A stretch of DNA of 33,041 nt from CAZHPA01 sp964533945 (GTDB lineage: Bacteria > Bacillota > Clostridia > Lachnospirales > WRBF01). Numbering within the stretch: position 1 is the first letter of the stretch; every line of letters starts with the position of its first letter. The notes beneath the pieces are model-generated. The model was not told the DNA's origin. It saw nothing but the letters and a program-made list of their open reading frames with translations, and did not search any database. Both the position numbers and the translations under genes were made by a program. Where the stretch lies: assembly GCA_964533945.1 (NCBI GenBank), contig CAZHPA010000019.1, positions 1-33,041 on the forward strand, in the 5' to 3' direction. Below, piece by piece: positions 7,426 through 16,713 of this stretch.

Positions 7426-10400
7426 ATGGGTAAAACAATGAAAACGATGGACGGCAACACCGCTGCCGCTTATGTTTCATATGCGTTTACAGAAGTTGCG
7501 GGTATATACCCAATTACTCCATCGTCTAATATGGCAGAAATAACTGACGAATGGGCTGCAAACGGAAAGAAAAATATTTTCGGGCAAACTGTTAATGTAG
7601 TTGAAATGCAATCCGAAGCCGGCGCTGCCGGAACTGTTCACGGTGCATTAGCAGCTGGTGCTCTTTCAACAACATACACAGCATCGCAAGGCTTGCTTCT
7701 TATGATTCCTAATATGTATAAAATTTCTGGTGAGCTTTTGCCCGGCGTTTTCCATGTTTCTGCACGTGCAATTTCAGCACACGCACTTTCAATTTTTGGC
7801 GACCATCAAGACGTTATGGCGTGCCGTCAAACGGGCTTTGCTCTTTTAGCGTCTTCAAACCCTCAAGAAGTAATGGATTTAGGGGCGGTTGCACATTTAA
7901 GTGCAATTAAATCCAGAGTTCCATTTTTGCATTTCTTTGATGGCTTCCGTACATCACACGAAATTCAAAAAATCGAATGTCTTGACTATGCAGACTTAGA
8001 GAAACTCCTTGACAAAGAAGCGCTTGAAAATTTTAGGAAAAACGCATTAAACCCTGAACATCCCGTTACAAGAGGAACAGCGCAAAATCCAGACATATAT
8101 TTCCAAGGCAGAGAAGCTTCTAATCCATTTTATTTAGCAGCTCCTGCTGTTGTTGAACAATATATGCAAGAAATTAACAAGCTTACAGGTAGAGATTATC
8201 AATTGTTTAACTATTACGGCGCTCCAGATGCAGACAGAGTTATTATTGCTATGGGTTCTGGCTGTGATGCAATAAAAGAAACAATTGACTACTTAAACGC
8301 AAAAGGCGAAAAAGTTGGGCTTGTTAACGTTCATTTATATAGACCGTTTTCTATTGAACATTTTATTAACGCTATTCCCGAAACAGCAACTAAAATATGC
8401 GTCTTAGATAGAACAAAAGAACCGGGTTCATTAGCAGAACCGCTATACCTTGACGTTTGTGCTGCATTCTTTGAAAAAGGAATTCAAAAAACTATAATTG
8501 CCGGACGCTATGGCTTAGGTTCAAAAGACGTAACACCTGCACAAATTGTTGCTGTTTATGATAACTTAAAGGGTCAAGCTCCTAAAAACCACTTTACATT
8601 AGGTATCGTTGACGATGTTACACAAACTTCTCTAACTGTTGGTGAAGAAATAGATGTTACACCAGAAGGAACTATAAGCTGCAAATTCTGGGGCTTAGGT
8701 TCAGATGGTACTGTTGGCGCAAATAAAAACAGCATTAAAATAATCGGTGACCATACAGATATGTATGCACAAGCATACTTTTCTTATGACTCCAAAAAAT
8801 CGGGCGGCATAACAGCTTCACATTTACGCTTTGGCAAACAGCCAATACGTTCAAGTTACCTTGTTACAAAGGCTGATTTTGTTGCTTGTCATAATCCTTC
8901 ATATGTTGATAAGTATGATATGCTTTCCGATTTAAAAGACGGCGGAACGTTCCTTTTAAACTGCCCTTGGACAGGGGACGAGCTTTCCCAAAAACTTCCT
9001 GCCGACATGAAAAAATATATTGCACAACATAACATTAAATTCTACACAATTGATGGTATTGGTATTGCCAAAAATATCGGCTTGGGTAACAGAATTAATA
9101 CAGTTTTACAATCGGCGTTCTTCAAGCTTGCAAACATTATTCCTATTGAAGAAGCCGTAGATTATATGAAAAAAGCAATTTACGCAAGTTATGGCAAAAA
9201 AGGTGAAAAAATTGTTAACATGAACTATGCAGCAGTTGACGCTGGAGTTAATGGATTTACAGAAGTTTGCGTTCCTGAAGATTGGAAAGATGCAACAGAT
9301 GCGCCTGCTCAAAACGCTGAATTGCCAAAATTCATATCCGAAATTTTAATTCCTATGAACTCTATAAAAGGCGATAACTTGCCTGTTAGTGCTTTTGTTG
9401 GACGTGAAGATGGAACATTCCCTAACGGAACTTCTGCTTACGAAAAACGTGGAATTGCTGTTAATGTTCCTGAATGGATTTTGGAAAACTGTATTCAATG
9501 TAACCAATGTTCATATGTTTGCCCACATGCAACAATTAGACCATTTTTAGTTTCCGAATCAGACAATGTTAAAGAAGGGTTTGAAACTAAAAAAGCAATT
9601 GGAAAAGGGCTTGAAAATTACGGCTACAGAATACAAATTGACCCACTTGATTGTACAGGTTGTGGTAACTGTGCCGACATTTGCCCTGCAAAGCAAAAAG
9701 CTCTTGTTATGAAGCCAATTGAAACACAAATGGCTCAAATGGACAATTGGTATCATGCTTTGTCGCTTTCTGTTAAAGAAAACCCTGTAAATGTTAACAC
9801 TGTTAAAGGTAGCCAATTTGAACAGCCGCTTTTAGAATTCTCTGGTGCTTGTACAGGTTGTGGCGAAACACCATATGTTAAACTTATTACTCAACTTTTT
9901 GGTGACAGAATGTATATTGCGAATGCAACAGGCTGTACTTCTATTTGGGGAGGTTCTGCTCCTTCAACGCCATATACAGTAAACAGCAAAGGGCAAGGTC
10001 CTGCTTGGGCAAGCTCGTTGTTTGAAGACAATGCAGAATATGGCTTAGGTATGTATTTGGGTGTTAAACAAATACGTGAAAACTTAGCTATGAAAGCTAA
10101 CAGGCTCTTAGAAATAACTTCAAAAGAAGATGTTAAAACTGCAGTTAAAGCATGGCTTGACACAATGAACAACGGCGACGCTTCTAAAAAAGCTTCCGCT
10201 GCTCTCGTTGAAGCTTTAAGCGCTTGTTGCGAAAATTGCAGCTGTGGCGAAGAAGCTATTGCATTAACAAAAGAATTGCTTAACAATAAAGACCATTTAG
10301 TTAAGAAATCACAATGGATTATAGGCGGCGATGGCTGGGCTTATGATATTGGCTATGGCGGTTTAGACCACGTTTTAGCTTCCGGTGATGATGTTAATGT

Positions 10401-10944
10401 TTTAGTTTTAGACACAGAAGTTTATTCAAACACAGGCGGACAATCAAGTAAGGCAACGCCAACAGCAGCAGTTGCTAAATTTGCGGCATCTGGAAAACGT
10501 ATCCGTAAAAAAGACTTGGGTATGATGGCTATGTCATACGGTTATGTTTACGTTGCACAAGTTTCTATGGGTGCTAACCAAGCTCAACTTTTAAAAGCGC
10601 TTGTTGAAGCTGAAAACTATCCCGGCCCATCATTAGTTATTGCGTATGCTCCTTGTATTAATCATGGTATTAATATGGGATACACTCAATTAGAAATGAA
10701 GCGTGCCGTTGAAACTGGATATTGGCATTTATACAGATACAACCCAGCTCTTGAAGATGAAGGCAAAAATCCTTTTGTTTTGGATTCAAAAGAACCAACA
10801 GGAAGTTTTATGGACTTTATAAAGAGCGAAGGACGTTATACTTCGCTTAAAATAGCATTCCCTGAAGTTGCTGAAGAATTATTTAAGGCAGCAGAAGCAG
10901 ATGCTAAGCGCAAATACGAAACATACAAAAAACTTGCTGAATAA
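7426..10944 (+). CDS. nifJ: Pyruvate:ferredoxin (flavodoxin) oxidoreductase, single-chain
   Basis: This cytoplasmic enzyme converts pyruvate and CoA to acetyl-CoA and CO2 and passes electrons to ferredoxin; it is central to anaerobic energy metabolism. All domains are fused in 1172 residues. The pyrimidine-type domain is N-terminal (MKTMDGNTAAAYVSYAFTEV, then GIYPITPSSNMAE). A CoA/transketolase C-terminal-like domain covers about 260-400 and a gamma domain about 415-620. A two-cluster ferredoxin domain has CIQCNQCSYVCP (from about residue 689) and CTGCGNCADICP (from about 743). The C-terminal TPP domain has GACTGCGETPY, ATGCTSIWGG and GDGWAYDIGYGGLDHVLASG (about 968) through DTEVYSNTGGQ. Length is typical for the family. 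Start ATG follows GAAAAGGAGG. It has its own promoter and terminator. Confidence 0.97.
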   Translation: MGKTMKTMDGNTAAAYVSYAFTEVAGIYPITPSSNMAEITDEWAANGKKNIFGQTVNVVEMQSEAGAAGTVHGALAAGALSTTYTASQGLLLMIPNMYKISGELLPGVFHVSARAISAHALSIFGDHQDVMACRQTGFALLASSNPQEVMDLGAVAHLSAIKSRVPFLHFFDGFRTSHEIQKIECLDYADLEKLLDKEALENFRKNALNPEHPVTRGTAQNPDIYFQGREASNPFYLAAPAVVEQYMQEINKLTGRDYQLFNYYGAPDADRVIIAMGSGCDAIKETIDYLNAKGEKVGLVNVHLYRPFSIEHFINAIPETATKICVLDRTKEPGSLAEPLYLDVCAAFFEKGIQKTIIAGRYGLGSKDVTPAQIVAVYDNLKGQAPKNHFTLGIVDDVTQTSLTVGEEIDVTPEGTISCKFWGLGSDGTVGANKNSIKIIGDHTDMYAQAYFSYDSKKSGGITASHLRFGKQPIRSSYLVTKADFVACHNPSYVDKYDMLSDLKDGGTFLLNCPWTGDELSQKLPADMKKYIAQHNIKFYTIDGIGIAKNIGLGNRINTVLQSAFFKLANIIPIEEAVDYMKKAIYASYGKKGEKIVNMNYAAVDAGVNGFTEVCVPEDWKDATDAPAQNAELPKFISEILIPMNSIKGDNLPVSAFVGREDGTFPNGTSAYEKRGIAVNVPEWILENCIQCNQCSYVCPHATIRPFLVSESDNVKEGFETKKAIGKGLENYGYRIQIDPLDCTGCGNCADICPAKQKALVMKPIETQMAQMDNWYHALSLSVKENPVNVNTVKGSQFEQPLLEFSGACTGCGETPYVKLITQLFGDRMYIANATGCTSIWGGSAPSTPYTVNSKGQGPAWASSLFEDNAEYGLGMYLGVKQIRENLAMKANRLLEITSKEDVKTAVKAWLDTMNNGDASKKASAALVEALSACCENCSCGEEAIALTKELLNNKDHLVKKSQWIIGGDGWAYDIGYGGLDHVLASGDDVNVLVLDTEVYSNTGGQSSKATPTAAVAKFAASGKRIRKKDLGMMAMSYGYVYVAQVSMGANQAQLLKALVEAENYPGPSLVIAYAPCINHGINMGYTQLEMKRAVETGYWHLYRYNPALEDEGKNPFVLDSKEPTGSFMDFIKSEGRYTSLKIAFPEVAEELFKAAEADAKRKYETYKKLAE

Positions 10945-10950
10945 AAAGCT

Positions 10951-10979
10951 AAAGCAGAGGAATTTTTCCTCTGCTTTTT
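10951..10979 (+). terminator. Rho-independent terminator after nifJ
   Basis: AAAGCAGAGGAA (10951-10962) pairs with TTCCTCTGCTTT (10966-10977) and runs into a T tract. The 209 bp from here to the next start are very AT-rich; TATATT at 11129-11134 is a possible -10 box, but no convincing -35 goes with it. Confidence 0.92.
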
Positions 10980-11188
10980 AAAATTGTTAAGAGCGATTTA
11001 ATTGAGGGCAGTAGTAAAATATTTTTTTACAATAAATTTTAATATCATTTCCCAACAACCTTCTTCTAAAACTAATAAATGATGAAATAAAGCTAATTTA
11101 ACAACATGTCGCAAAATAACATTTAATGTATATTAAATACACCATTTGCTAAAACTACTTTCAAATAATGTATAAGGAGGAAAAAAGC

Positions 11189-12940
11189 ATGAAAAAGGTA
11201 TTTGCTTTATTTTTAACTTTAAGTTTAGTTTTAAGCACGTTATCAAATGCTTTCGCACACGACTATGCAATGTCCTTTTTATTTGGAGGAACAACAGCAA
11301 CATATACAAAATATGTTGACAATACAAATGGTGTTCTAAATTGTGTTTCGCCAGACTATTTTGAGATTAATGCAGATGGAAGCTTAAACAGCAAAAAAGT
11401 TGACGCAGCATTAATTAAAAACATGAAAGAAAGAGGAGTTCAAGTAACGCCGTTTATTAGCAATCATTGGGATAGAGATTTAGGAATTAAAGCGTTAGAT
11501 AATTCAGTATCTCTTTCGGCAGAAATAGCAAAAGTTGTATATGAATTTGAATTAGACGGAATTAACATTGATATTGAAAATGTATCTCATTTGCATAGAG
11601 ATGCCTATACTAACTTTGTTAAATTATTAAAGCAACATATGCCCGATAAAATAGTTTCGGTTTCTGTTGCCGCTAACCCTTGGGGCTGGACAACAGGCTG
11701 GCATGGCTCATATGATTATGCAAATCTTGCAAAACATGCAGATTATTTAATGATTATGGGCTACGACGAGTCATATTTAGGAGGACCTGCAGGGGCTGTT
11801 GCAAGCAAACAATTTATTGAAAAATCTGTTGAATATGCGTTAAAGCATACAACGTCAGACAAAATAGTTCTTGGAGTTCCGTTTTTCGGAAGGTTTTGGA
11901 AATCCGGAGAAACTGTAGGCGGCAATGGTATTACGGCTATGGACGTTAGAAACATTTTGTCAAACTACGGGGCAACGAAAACATATATAGATGACAAGCA
12001 ATCGGCGCAAGTGTTTTTAACTTTAAATGAAGGCGACGTTATGCCTAAAATTTGGGGGGGTAGAATTTTAAGCCCCGGCAATTATGAAATTTGGTATGAC
12101 GATATTCAAGCAACATCATTTAAGTTAGACTTTATAAATAAATATGGATTAAAAGGCTCTGGAAGCTGGGCAATGGGTCAAGAAGATAAAGATATTTGGG
12201 GAGAATATGCATTTTATAAAACACCAAGTACGCCACAAGAACCAACCCCAACACCAACACCTGCTCCTGAAATAACACCCACTCCAACACCTGCACCAAC
12301 CCCAACACCAGAAATAACACCAACTCCAACACCTGCACCAGGCAAGCCAAACAAACCTGGGCAAAACAAACCTAAAGCTTTTTCTGAAGAAATTAATAAA
12401 CGCGGTTGGATAAAAGGAGATGTAGAGCTTTTCTCTGAACAAACACTATCTAAAGCAGAAGCTATTAAGGCGATAATGCTTATGGCAGCAGATTTGCCCG
12501 ACGTTGAAAGCGACGGGGAAGATGATTTTAGAGATACAGCAGACCACAAGCATAATAAATATTTAAGAAAAGCTGCACAATATGGAATTATTGAACCAGG
12601 CGACGACGGCAACTTTAACCCCGACAGCCCAATAACAAAAGAAGAATTAATTCTTTATTTAGAAAGAGTATTGTATCTTCCTGATACAGTAAATTTCTTT
12701 AGCGAAGATATAAAAGATTTAGATATAAAAAATACAGAAACTTTCTATGCAATTAGTAAATATTACGAATTAGAAATTGTTAATATAGATGAAAATGGAA
12801 GATTTAATCCAAAATCAAGTATTTCTAAAGAAGAAGCAAGCGAAATATTCTATAAATTAACAGGAATCGGCGCTAAAGACCTTAAACCTATTAAAGAACC
12901 GGGTCAAAAACAAAAGCACAAAATATTAGAACCACGCTAG
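11189..12940 (+). CDS. Exported glycoside hydrolase family 18 protein with SLH-like repeats
   Basis: The start is ATG 11189, giving 583 residues. An in-frame ATG at 11168 lies before the ribosome binding site AAGGAGG (11174-11180), so it is not used. A signal peptide (1-23, ending NAFA) is followed by a GH18 barrel. The strand holding the acid catalyst reads LDGINIDIENV, with Asp123, Asp128 and the catalytic-type Glu130; the middle Asp of DGxDxDxE is Asn, as is common in YaaH/SleL-type members. MGYDE (190-194) and GSWAMGQED near 325-333 are further family blocks. A Pro/Thr/Ala linker (about 345-396) precedes two or three divergent SLH units (399-570) lacking the HWA motif but keeping FNPDSPITKEE and FNPKSSISKEE. 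A role in cleaving N-acetylglucosamine polymers, probably peptidoglycan, at the cell surface is likely; the exact substrate is unknown. Confidence 0.85.
   Translation: MKKVFALFLTLSLVLSTLSNAFAHDYAMSFLFGGTTATYTKYVDNTNGVLNCVSPDYFEINADGSLNSKKVDAALIKNMKERGVQVTPFISNHWDRDLGIKALDNSVSLSAEIAKVVYEFELDGINIDIENVSHLHRDAYTNFVKLLKQHMPDKIVSVSVAANPWGWTTGWHGSYDYANLAKHADYLMIMGYDESYLGGPAGAVASKQFIEKSVEYALKHTTSDKIVLGVPFFGRFWKSGETVGGNGITAMDVRNILSNYGATKTYIDDKQSAQVFLTLNEGDVMPKIWGGRILSPGNYEIWYDDIQATSFKLDFINKYGLKGSGSWAMGQEDKDIWGEYAFYKTPSTPQEPTPTPTPAPEITPTPTPAPTPTPEITPTPTPAPGKPNKPGQNKPKAFSEEINKRGWIKGDVELFSEQTLSKAEAIKAIMLMAADLPDVESDGEDDFRDTADHKHNKYLRKAAQYGIIEPGDDGNFNPDSPITKEELILYLERVLYLPDTVNFFSEDIKDLDIKNTETFYAISKYYELEIVNIDENGRFNPKSSISKEEASEIFYKLTGIGAKDLKPIKEPGQKQKHKILEPR
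12239..12340 (+). repeat. Repetitive DNA encoding the Pro/Thr linker
   Basis: Near-repeats of CCAACACCAACACCTGCTCC and CCTGAAATAACACC encode PTPTPAPEIT-type units. The result is an extended, possibly glycosylated spacer between the GH18 barrel and the SLH-like part. Such repeats can change length by slippage; every third-multiple change stays in frame. Confidence 0.8.
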
Positions 12941-12952
12941 ATTCTAAAAGTA

Positions 12953-12978
12953 AAAGCTGCAGATTTAACTGCAGCTTT
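12953..12978. terminator. Shared terminator between convergent genes
   Basis: AAAGCTGCAG (12953-12962) and CTGCAGCTTT (12969-12978) form a perfect 10-bp stem with a six-base loop. It lies between the GH18 gene (+) and the M23 peptidase gene (-), with T-rich sequence on both exits, so it can serve both. Confidence 0.85.
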
Positions 12979-12981
12979 GTT

Positions 12982-14187
12982 TTATCTTAAATAATTCATA
13001 GGATTTACAGCCGAACCATTAACTTTAACTTCAAAGTGTAAATGGGGTCCTGTTGAATAGCCTGTGCTTCCAGCTTTTGCAACAACTTCTCCTCTTGAAA
13101 CAACATCGCCTTTTTGAACTAAAAGCTTTGAATTGTGGGCATAAAATGTGCTTAATCCGCCGCCGTGGTCAATTAAAACCGCTTTGCCGTAACCCCCCAT
13201 TGTTCCTGAGAAAATTACAACGCCGCCTTCTGCTGCAACTATATTAGTTCCCGTTGGAGCAGCAATGTCTATTCCTGTGTGAAATTCGCTTCTTCCATTT
13301 ATTGGATTTGTACGTCCCCCAAAATTTGATGTTATTCTTCCACCACCAGGCCAAGCTAAAGTTCCACCATTATAGTTAGCAGCTTCAGTTTGATAGCTCA
13401 TAATTCTGGTTTTTGCTTTTGCCTGTGCTTCTGCTTCGGCCTGCGCTTTTGCCTCTGCTGCAATTCTTGCCGCTTCTTCCTCGGCTTCCTTAATCATCTT
13501 AGCTATTTCAATGTCTAATTGTTCTAATTCTGATATTTGTTCTTCATATTTTTGCTCGTCTGCGTCAAGTTGGTCAATAATTATTTGTTTCTGCTTTATA
13601 GTGTGTTCAAGGCTTTCCATTTTAACTTGCTGTTTAACTTTTAGTTCTTCAATTTCTTCTTTTTGAATTGAAACTTCGGAAAGCTTTCGATTAACAAGTT
13701 CTTCTGTTTCTTTTAATTTTTCAAGTAATGTATGGTCATATTCATAAATTCGGCTTATGTATTCTACTCTATTTAAAAAATCAGAAAAACTGGAAGCTTT
13801 AAATAAAACTTCTAAATATCCAATTTTCCCGTTAACATACATAAAACGTAAACGTTCTTTAAGTGTTTCGTATTGATTTTCTCTTTCAGTTTCTGCCTGT
13901 TTAAGTTCTGCTTCTGTTTGTTCTAAAAGAAGCGTTGTTTCTTCAAGATTTGTATTTATAATTTCAAGTTCTTCTGAAGCTAAATTTAATTCTTCATCAA
14001 TTAATTCAATTTCAGAAATTACAGCATCTTTTTGAGAACTTGTTTCTTCTAAAAGCTTTTTGGCTTCTTCCGCCTCACTTTGCACTTTCTCTTGTTCTTC
14101 TTTTAGTTCTGAAATTGTTGTTGCATATACTTGCGAAAAAAGCATTGTTGTTGAAATAATAAATGTTGTTATTAATTTCCTTTTCAA
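12982..14187 (-). CDS. FtsEX-linked peptidoglycan hydrolase: coiled coil plus M23 metallopeptidase
   Basis: The 401-residue protein has a signal peptide (1-22), a long coiled coil (about 24-255, Glu/Leu-rich, broken near 113-150 by a conserved-looking FMYVNGKIGYLEVLFKASSF segment that resembles the PcsB/CwlO/EnvC family), an Ala/Glu-rich hinge and a C-terminal LytM/M23 domain (about 280-401). The zinc ligands are intact: His303 and Asp307 in FHTGIDIAAPTGT, and His384 in GPHLHFEV; His351 in YAHNSK is also kept. It should therefore cut peptidoglycan cross-bridges itself, unlike E. coli EnvC, which only activates amidases. Start is TTG 14185-14187 with GGTGGAG upstream. It lies 18 bp after ftsX. 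The known model for such partners is activation of the hydrolase through the FtsX outer loop when FtsE hydrolyses ATP. Confidence 0.9.
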   Translation of the reverse strand: MKRKLITTFIISTTMLFSQVYATTISELKEEQEKVQSEAEEAKKLLEETSSQKDAVISEIELIDEELNLASEELEIINTNLEETTLLLEQTEAELKQAETERENQYETLKERLRFMYVNGKIGYLEVLFKASSFSDFLNRVEYISRIYEYDHTLLEKLKETEELVNRKLSEVSIQKEEIEELKVKQQVKMESLEHTIKQKQIIIDQLDADEQKYEEQISELEQLDIEIAKMIKEAEEEAARIAAEAKAQAEAEAQAKAKTRIMSYQTEAANYNGGTLAWPGGGRITSNFGGRTNPINGRSEFHTGIDIAAPTGTNIVAAEGGVVIFSGTMGGYGKAVLIDHGGGLSTFYAHNSKLLVQKGDVVSRGEVVAKAGSTGYSTGPHLHFEVKVNGSAVNPMNYLR

Positions 14188-14205
14188 AGTGGCTCTCCAC
14201 CCTTT

Positions 14206-15192
14206 TTAGACTTTTAAGTACCTTCTAATTGAACTTACGCTGCCAAATATGCCAATTCCAATGCCCAAGCCTAAAGAAACAGGTATTAAAACAGAAAACA
14301 CCTGTTCTACAGGCACAAATACAACAAGATTTTTTAATAGCGATACTTTTTCAAATATTACTTCTATAACTTTGTTGTAACCAAACCGGCAAACTGCAAG
14401 CGGAATTAAAGCGCCTATTGTGCCGGTTAATATGCCTTCAATAACAAACGGCCAGCGAATAAACCAATCTGTAGCACCCACATACTTCATTATATTAATT
14501 TCGGTCTTACGATTGTTCATAGTTACTTTTATTGTGTTCATTATTATTACAACCGAAATAGCAGTTAATGCAATTGTTATAAATAAACTTATAATTCTAA
14601 CACCGTTATTAATTGCAACAAGCGCATCAACAACATTCGATTCGGTTTTAACTTCTAAAACTCCTTTATTTTCGGGAGGGGAAAAATTTTCATTAGTTTT
14701 TGGCTGTGAAGCTTCAACTTTTAAATTAATTTCTGTGGCAACTTCTGCTCCAATGTGCTGAATTGCTTTAATAATGTCGGCTTGAAATTTTGGCTGCGTA
14801 ACTTGAATTTCAAATGAGCGTGGCAGGGGATTGTCTTGTTCAAGCCCCGACAAAATCCCCCTTGTATCTTCAAATTGTGCAGATAAATCTACCAAAGCAT
14901 CATGTGATGATTTATATTTTACATCTGAAACATGCTCTATGTCAACAATTTTGCTGCGAATTTTGTCGACTGTTTCATCATCTAACTCATCGCTAACTAT
15001 AACCGTAAAGCCAAGAGATGCCCCAAACTGTTCCAAAACATATTCTAAATTTAAGGCAACGCAAAAAGATGCCGATAATATAAAAACGCAAGAAGCAACA
15101 ATCATAATACCGGCAAGCGTCATAACGCCATTTCTTATAAGGCACTTAAAAGCCTCTTCAATATAATATTTAATAGTTCTAAGCTTAATCAT
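14206..15192 (-). CDS. ftsX: Cell-division ABC transporter permease FtsX
   Basis: FtsX is the membrane part of the FtsEX complex and transmits ATP hydrolysis to a cell-wall hydrolase outside. The start chosen is ATG 15190-15192 (MIKLRTIKYYIEEAFKCL), which gives 328 residues and an 8-base overlap with the ftsE stop. Earlier in-frame codons, GTG 15207 and ATG 15201, sit in or too near the AAGGGTGG binding site. There are four membrane segments (about 24-48, 198-221, 246-268, 296-318) with a large outer loop (49-197). The loop carries an extra polar piece (about 155-187, KVEASQPKTNENFSPPENKG), so the protein is about 30 residues longer than the usual 295-300. Overlap with ftsE implies translational coupling. 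Confidence 0.93.
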   Translation of the reverse strand: MIKLRTIKYYIEEAFKCLIRNGVMTLAGIMIVASCVFILSASFCVALNLEYVLEQFGASLGFTVIVSDELDDETVDKIRSKIVDIEHVSDVKYKSSHDALVDLSAQFEDTRGILSGLEQDNPLPRSFEIQVTQPKFQADIIKAIQHIGAEVATEINLKVEASQPKTNENFSPPENKGVLEVKTESNVVDALVAINNGVRIISLFITIALTAISVVIIMNTIKVTMNNRKTEINIMKYVGATDWFIRWPFVIEGILTGTIGALIPLAVCRFGYNKVIEVIFEKVSLLKNLVVFVPVEQVFSVLIPVSLGLGIGIGIFGSVSSIRRYLKV

Positions 15193-15871
15193 CGCTGTCA
15201 TAACCACCCTTTTTCACGTCTTTTAACAACACTCCGTTTTTAAGAGTTATAACACGTTTTTGCATTTGGTTAACAACATCTTTAGCATGAGTTGCAACAA
15301 CAACGGTTGTTCCTCTTTCGTTTATATCTTCCAATAAACTCATTATTTCCCATGTAGTTTGAGGGTCTAAATTTCCCGTTGGTTCGTCTGCTAACAAAAT
15401 AGATGGCTTATTAATTATAGCACGGGCAAGAGCCGTTCTTTGCTGTTCGCCGCCAGAAAGCTGGCTTGGAAATGCTTTCGCTTTTTTTTGAAGCCCAACC
15501 ATTGACAAAATAGCAGGAACGCTTCTTCTAATTTCTTTAGTAGTTGCTTCTACAATTTGCATTGCAAATGCAACATTTTCGTAAACTGTTTTATCTTTAA
15601 GCAACCTAAAATCTTGAAAAACAACGCCCATGTTTCGCCTGAAATATGGTATTTGATTTCTGCTTAAATTGCCAAGGCTTTGTCTTGCAACTATTACTTC
15701 TCCTTCTGTTGGTTCAAGTTCTTTTAAAAGAAGGCGAACAAAGGTAGATTTACCAGAACCGCTTGAACCGACAATAAATGCAAACTCTCCCTTTTCTATT
15801 TTAAGCGAAACATTCATAATGCCTTTGGCACCGTTTTCGTAAACTTTAGTTACGTTGCGCAATTCTATCAA
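15185..15871 (-). CDS. ftsE: Cell-division ATP-binding protein FtsE
   Basis: This is the ABC ATPase partner of FtsX. Start is TTG 15869-15871, with AAGGAGG (complement of 15878-15884) six bases upstream; this gives 228 residues, the usual FtsE length, and removes a spurious 11-residue extension. Walker A is GSSGSGKST (35-43), the Q-loop is VVFQDFRLL, the signature is LSGGEQQR, Walker B is ILLADEPTGNLD and the switch His is in VATHAKD. It lies 35 bp after the FliD-like gene and overlaps ftsX, so it is within the same minus-strand operon. Confidence 0.95.
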   Translation of the reverse strand: MIELRNVTKVYENGAKGIMNVSLKIEKGEFAFIVGSSGSGKSTFVRLLLKELEPTEGEVIVARQSLGNLSRNQIPYFRRNMGVVFQDFRLLKDKTVYENVAFAMQIVEATTKEIRRSVPAILSMVGLQKKAKAFPSQLSGGEQQRTALARAIINKPSILLADEPTGNLDPQTTWEIMSLLEDINERGTTVVVATHAKDVVNQMQKRVITLKNGVLLKDVKKGGYDSDD

Positions 15872-15906
15872 AAAAATCCTCCTTACTTTTAATGTGCTTT
15901 TCAAAG

Positions 15907-16638
15907 TTAGACAACTTGGTCAATAATCATACCCGATTCAATTAATTTAAAAGTATCTGAAAACATAGTACCAAGCTTGTAGTTGTAGTAGTAATTTAAG
16001 TTTTTAAAGTTCATATGTTCAGAAAGAGGTTCTTTTAAAACATCAATCGAGAAATTGTATATACCTTGAAAAATTGCAATAGCTTCACTTATTGCAGCTG
16101 TAGTTGAAGATTGGTTTAAATTTTTAAATGTAGTTTCATTAAATGAAATTTGCCCGTTTTTATCGACATTTAAACCTATTTGTAATAACAAATCGCTATT
16201 TTCAGAAATAAAGATTTTAAGGGTATTGGCATATTCGTTTAAAGTTGGGCTATGGCTTTGTGAAGACAAAAAGTTAACTCCTTTATTATAGTTGTTTGCA
16301 AACCACGAAATATCTTCTCTAATCCATTCTTTAATTGCTTCATAGTCTTTTTTATGTAAGTTTTTATTAAAGTTTTCCATGTTAATGACAACGTTGTTTG
16401 AAATATTTTTTATTGAAAGAACACCATTTGAAACACCCCTTGCATATTCCACAACGTCGCTTTTAAGCGATTTATTAAGCATAAAAGAAGGGGTAGTTGC
16501 TTCTGTTGCAGTTTTTTCATAGCTAAACGGGTCATACAAGCTAAAAGGAACCGCTATTTTGCTATGCACAGGGGTTGATTCAGATAAACGCACAATATAT
16601 GGCTTGTAATGGTTGTAATAGAAAATACTTGTTAGCAT
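15907..16638 (-). CDS. Unknown protein with a FliD C-terminal-like segment
   Basis: The start is ATG 16636-16638, because GGGAGGAG (complement of 16648-16655) lies nine bases upstream; a longer frame to 16689 has no such support. The 243-residue product has no signal peptide and no membrane segment. Residues about 112-172 (YNKGVNFLSS, then LLLQIGLNVDKNGQISFNETTFKN) resemble the end of flagellar cap protein FliD, where an IGI-x-x-D-x-x-G-x-L-x-hydrophobic-D pattern is typical. The C-terminal helix (about 222-243) would fit the same comparison. The N-terminal third is Ser/Thr/Tyr-rich and unrecognised. No flagellar gene lies nearby. It is located between coaW (75 bp upstream) and ftsE (35 bp downstream), so coexpression with the division module is likely. 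Function is not assigned. Confidence 0.6.
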   Translation of the reverse strand: MLTSIFYYNHYKPYIVRLSESTPVHSKIAVPFSLYDPFSYEKTATEATTPSFMLNKSLKSDVVEYARGVSNGVLSIKNISNNVVINMENFNKNLHKKDYEAIKEWIREDISWFANNYNKGVNFLSSQSHSPTLNEYANTLKIFISENSDLLLQIGLNVDKNGQISFNETTFKNLNQSSTTAAISEAIAIFQGIYNFSIDVLKEPLSEHMNFKNLNYYYNYKLGTMFSDTFKLIESGMIIDQVV

Positions 16639-16713
16639 AAAGCGCAACTCCTCCCTATAACAATATATTATTAATTTATCATAGTACAATTCGCTGCAAA
16701 ACGCAACAACAAC

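Noticed and set aside
11168..11188. Earlier ATG for the GH18 protein
   Set aside because: It lies upstream of the AAGGAGG binding site and would place charged residues before the signal peptide.
12149..12612. Minus-strand Gly/Val/Trp/Cys-rich frames opposite the GH18 linker
   Set aside because: They arise from the CCAACA repeats of the Pro/Thr linker on the coding strand.
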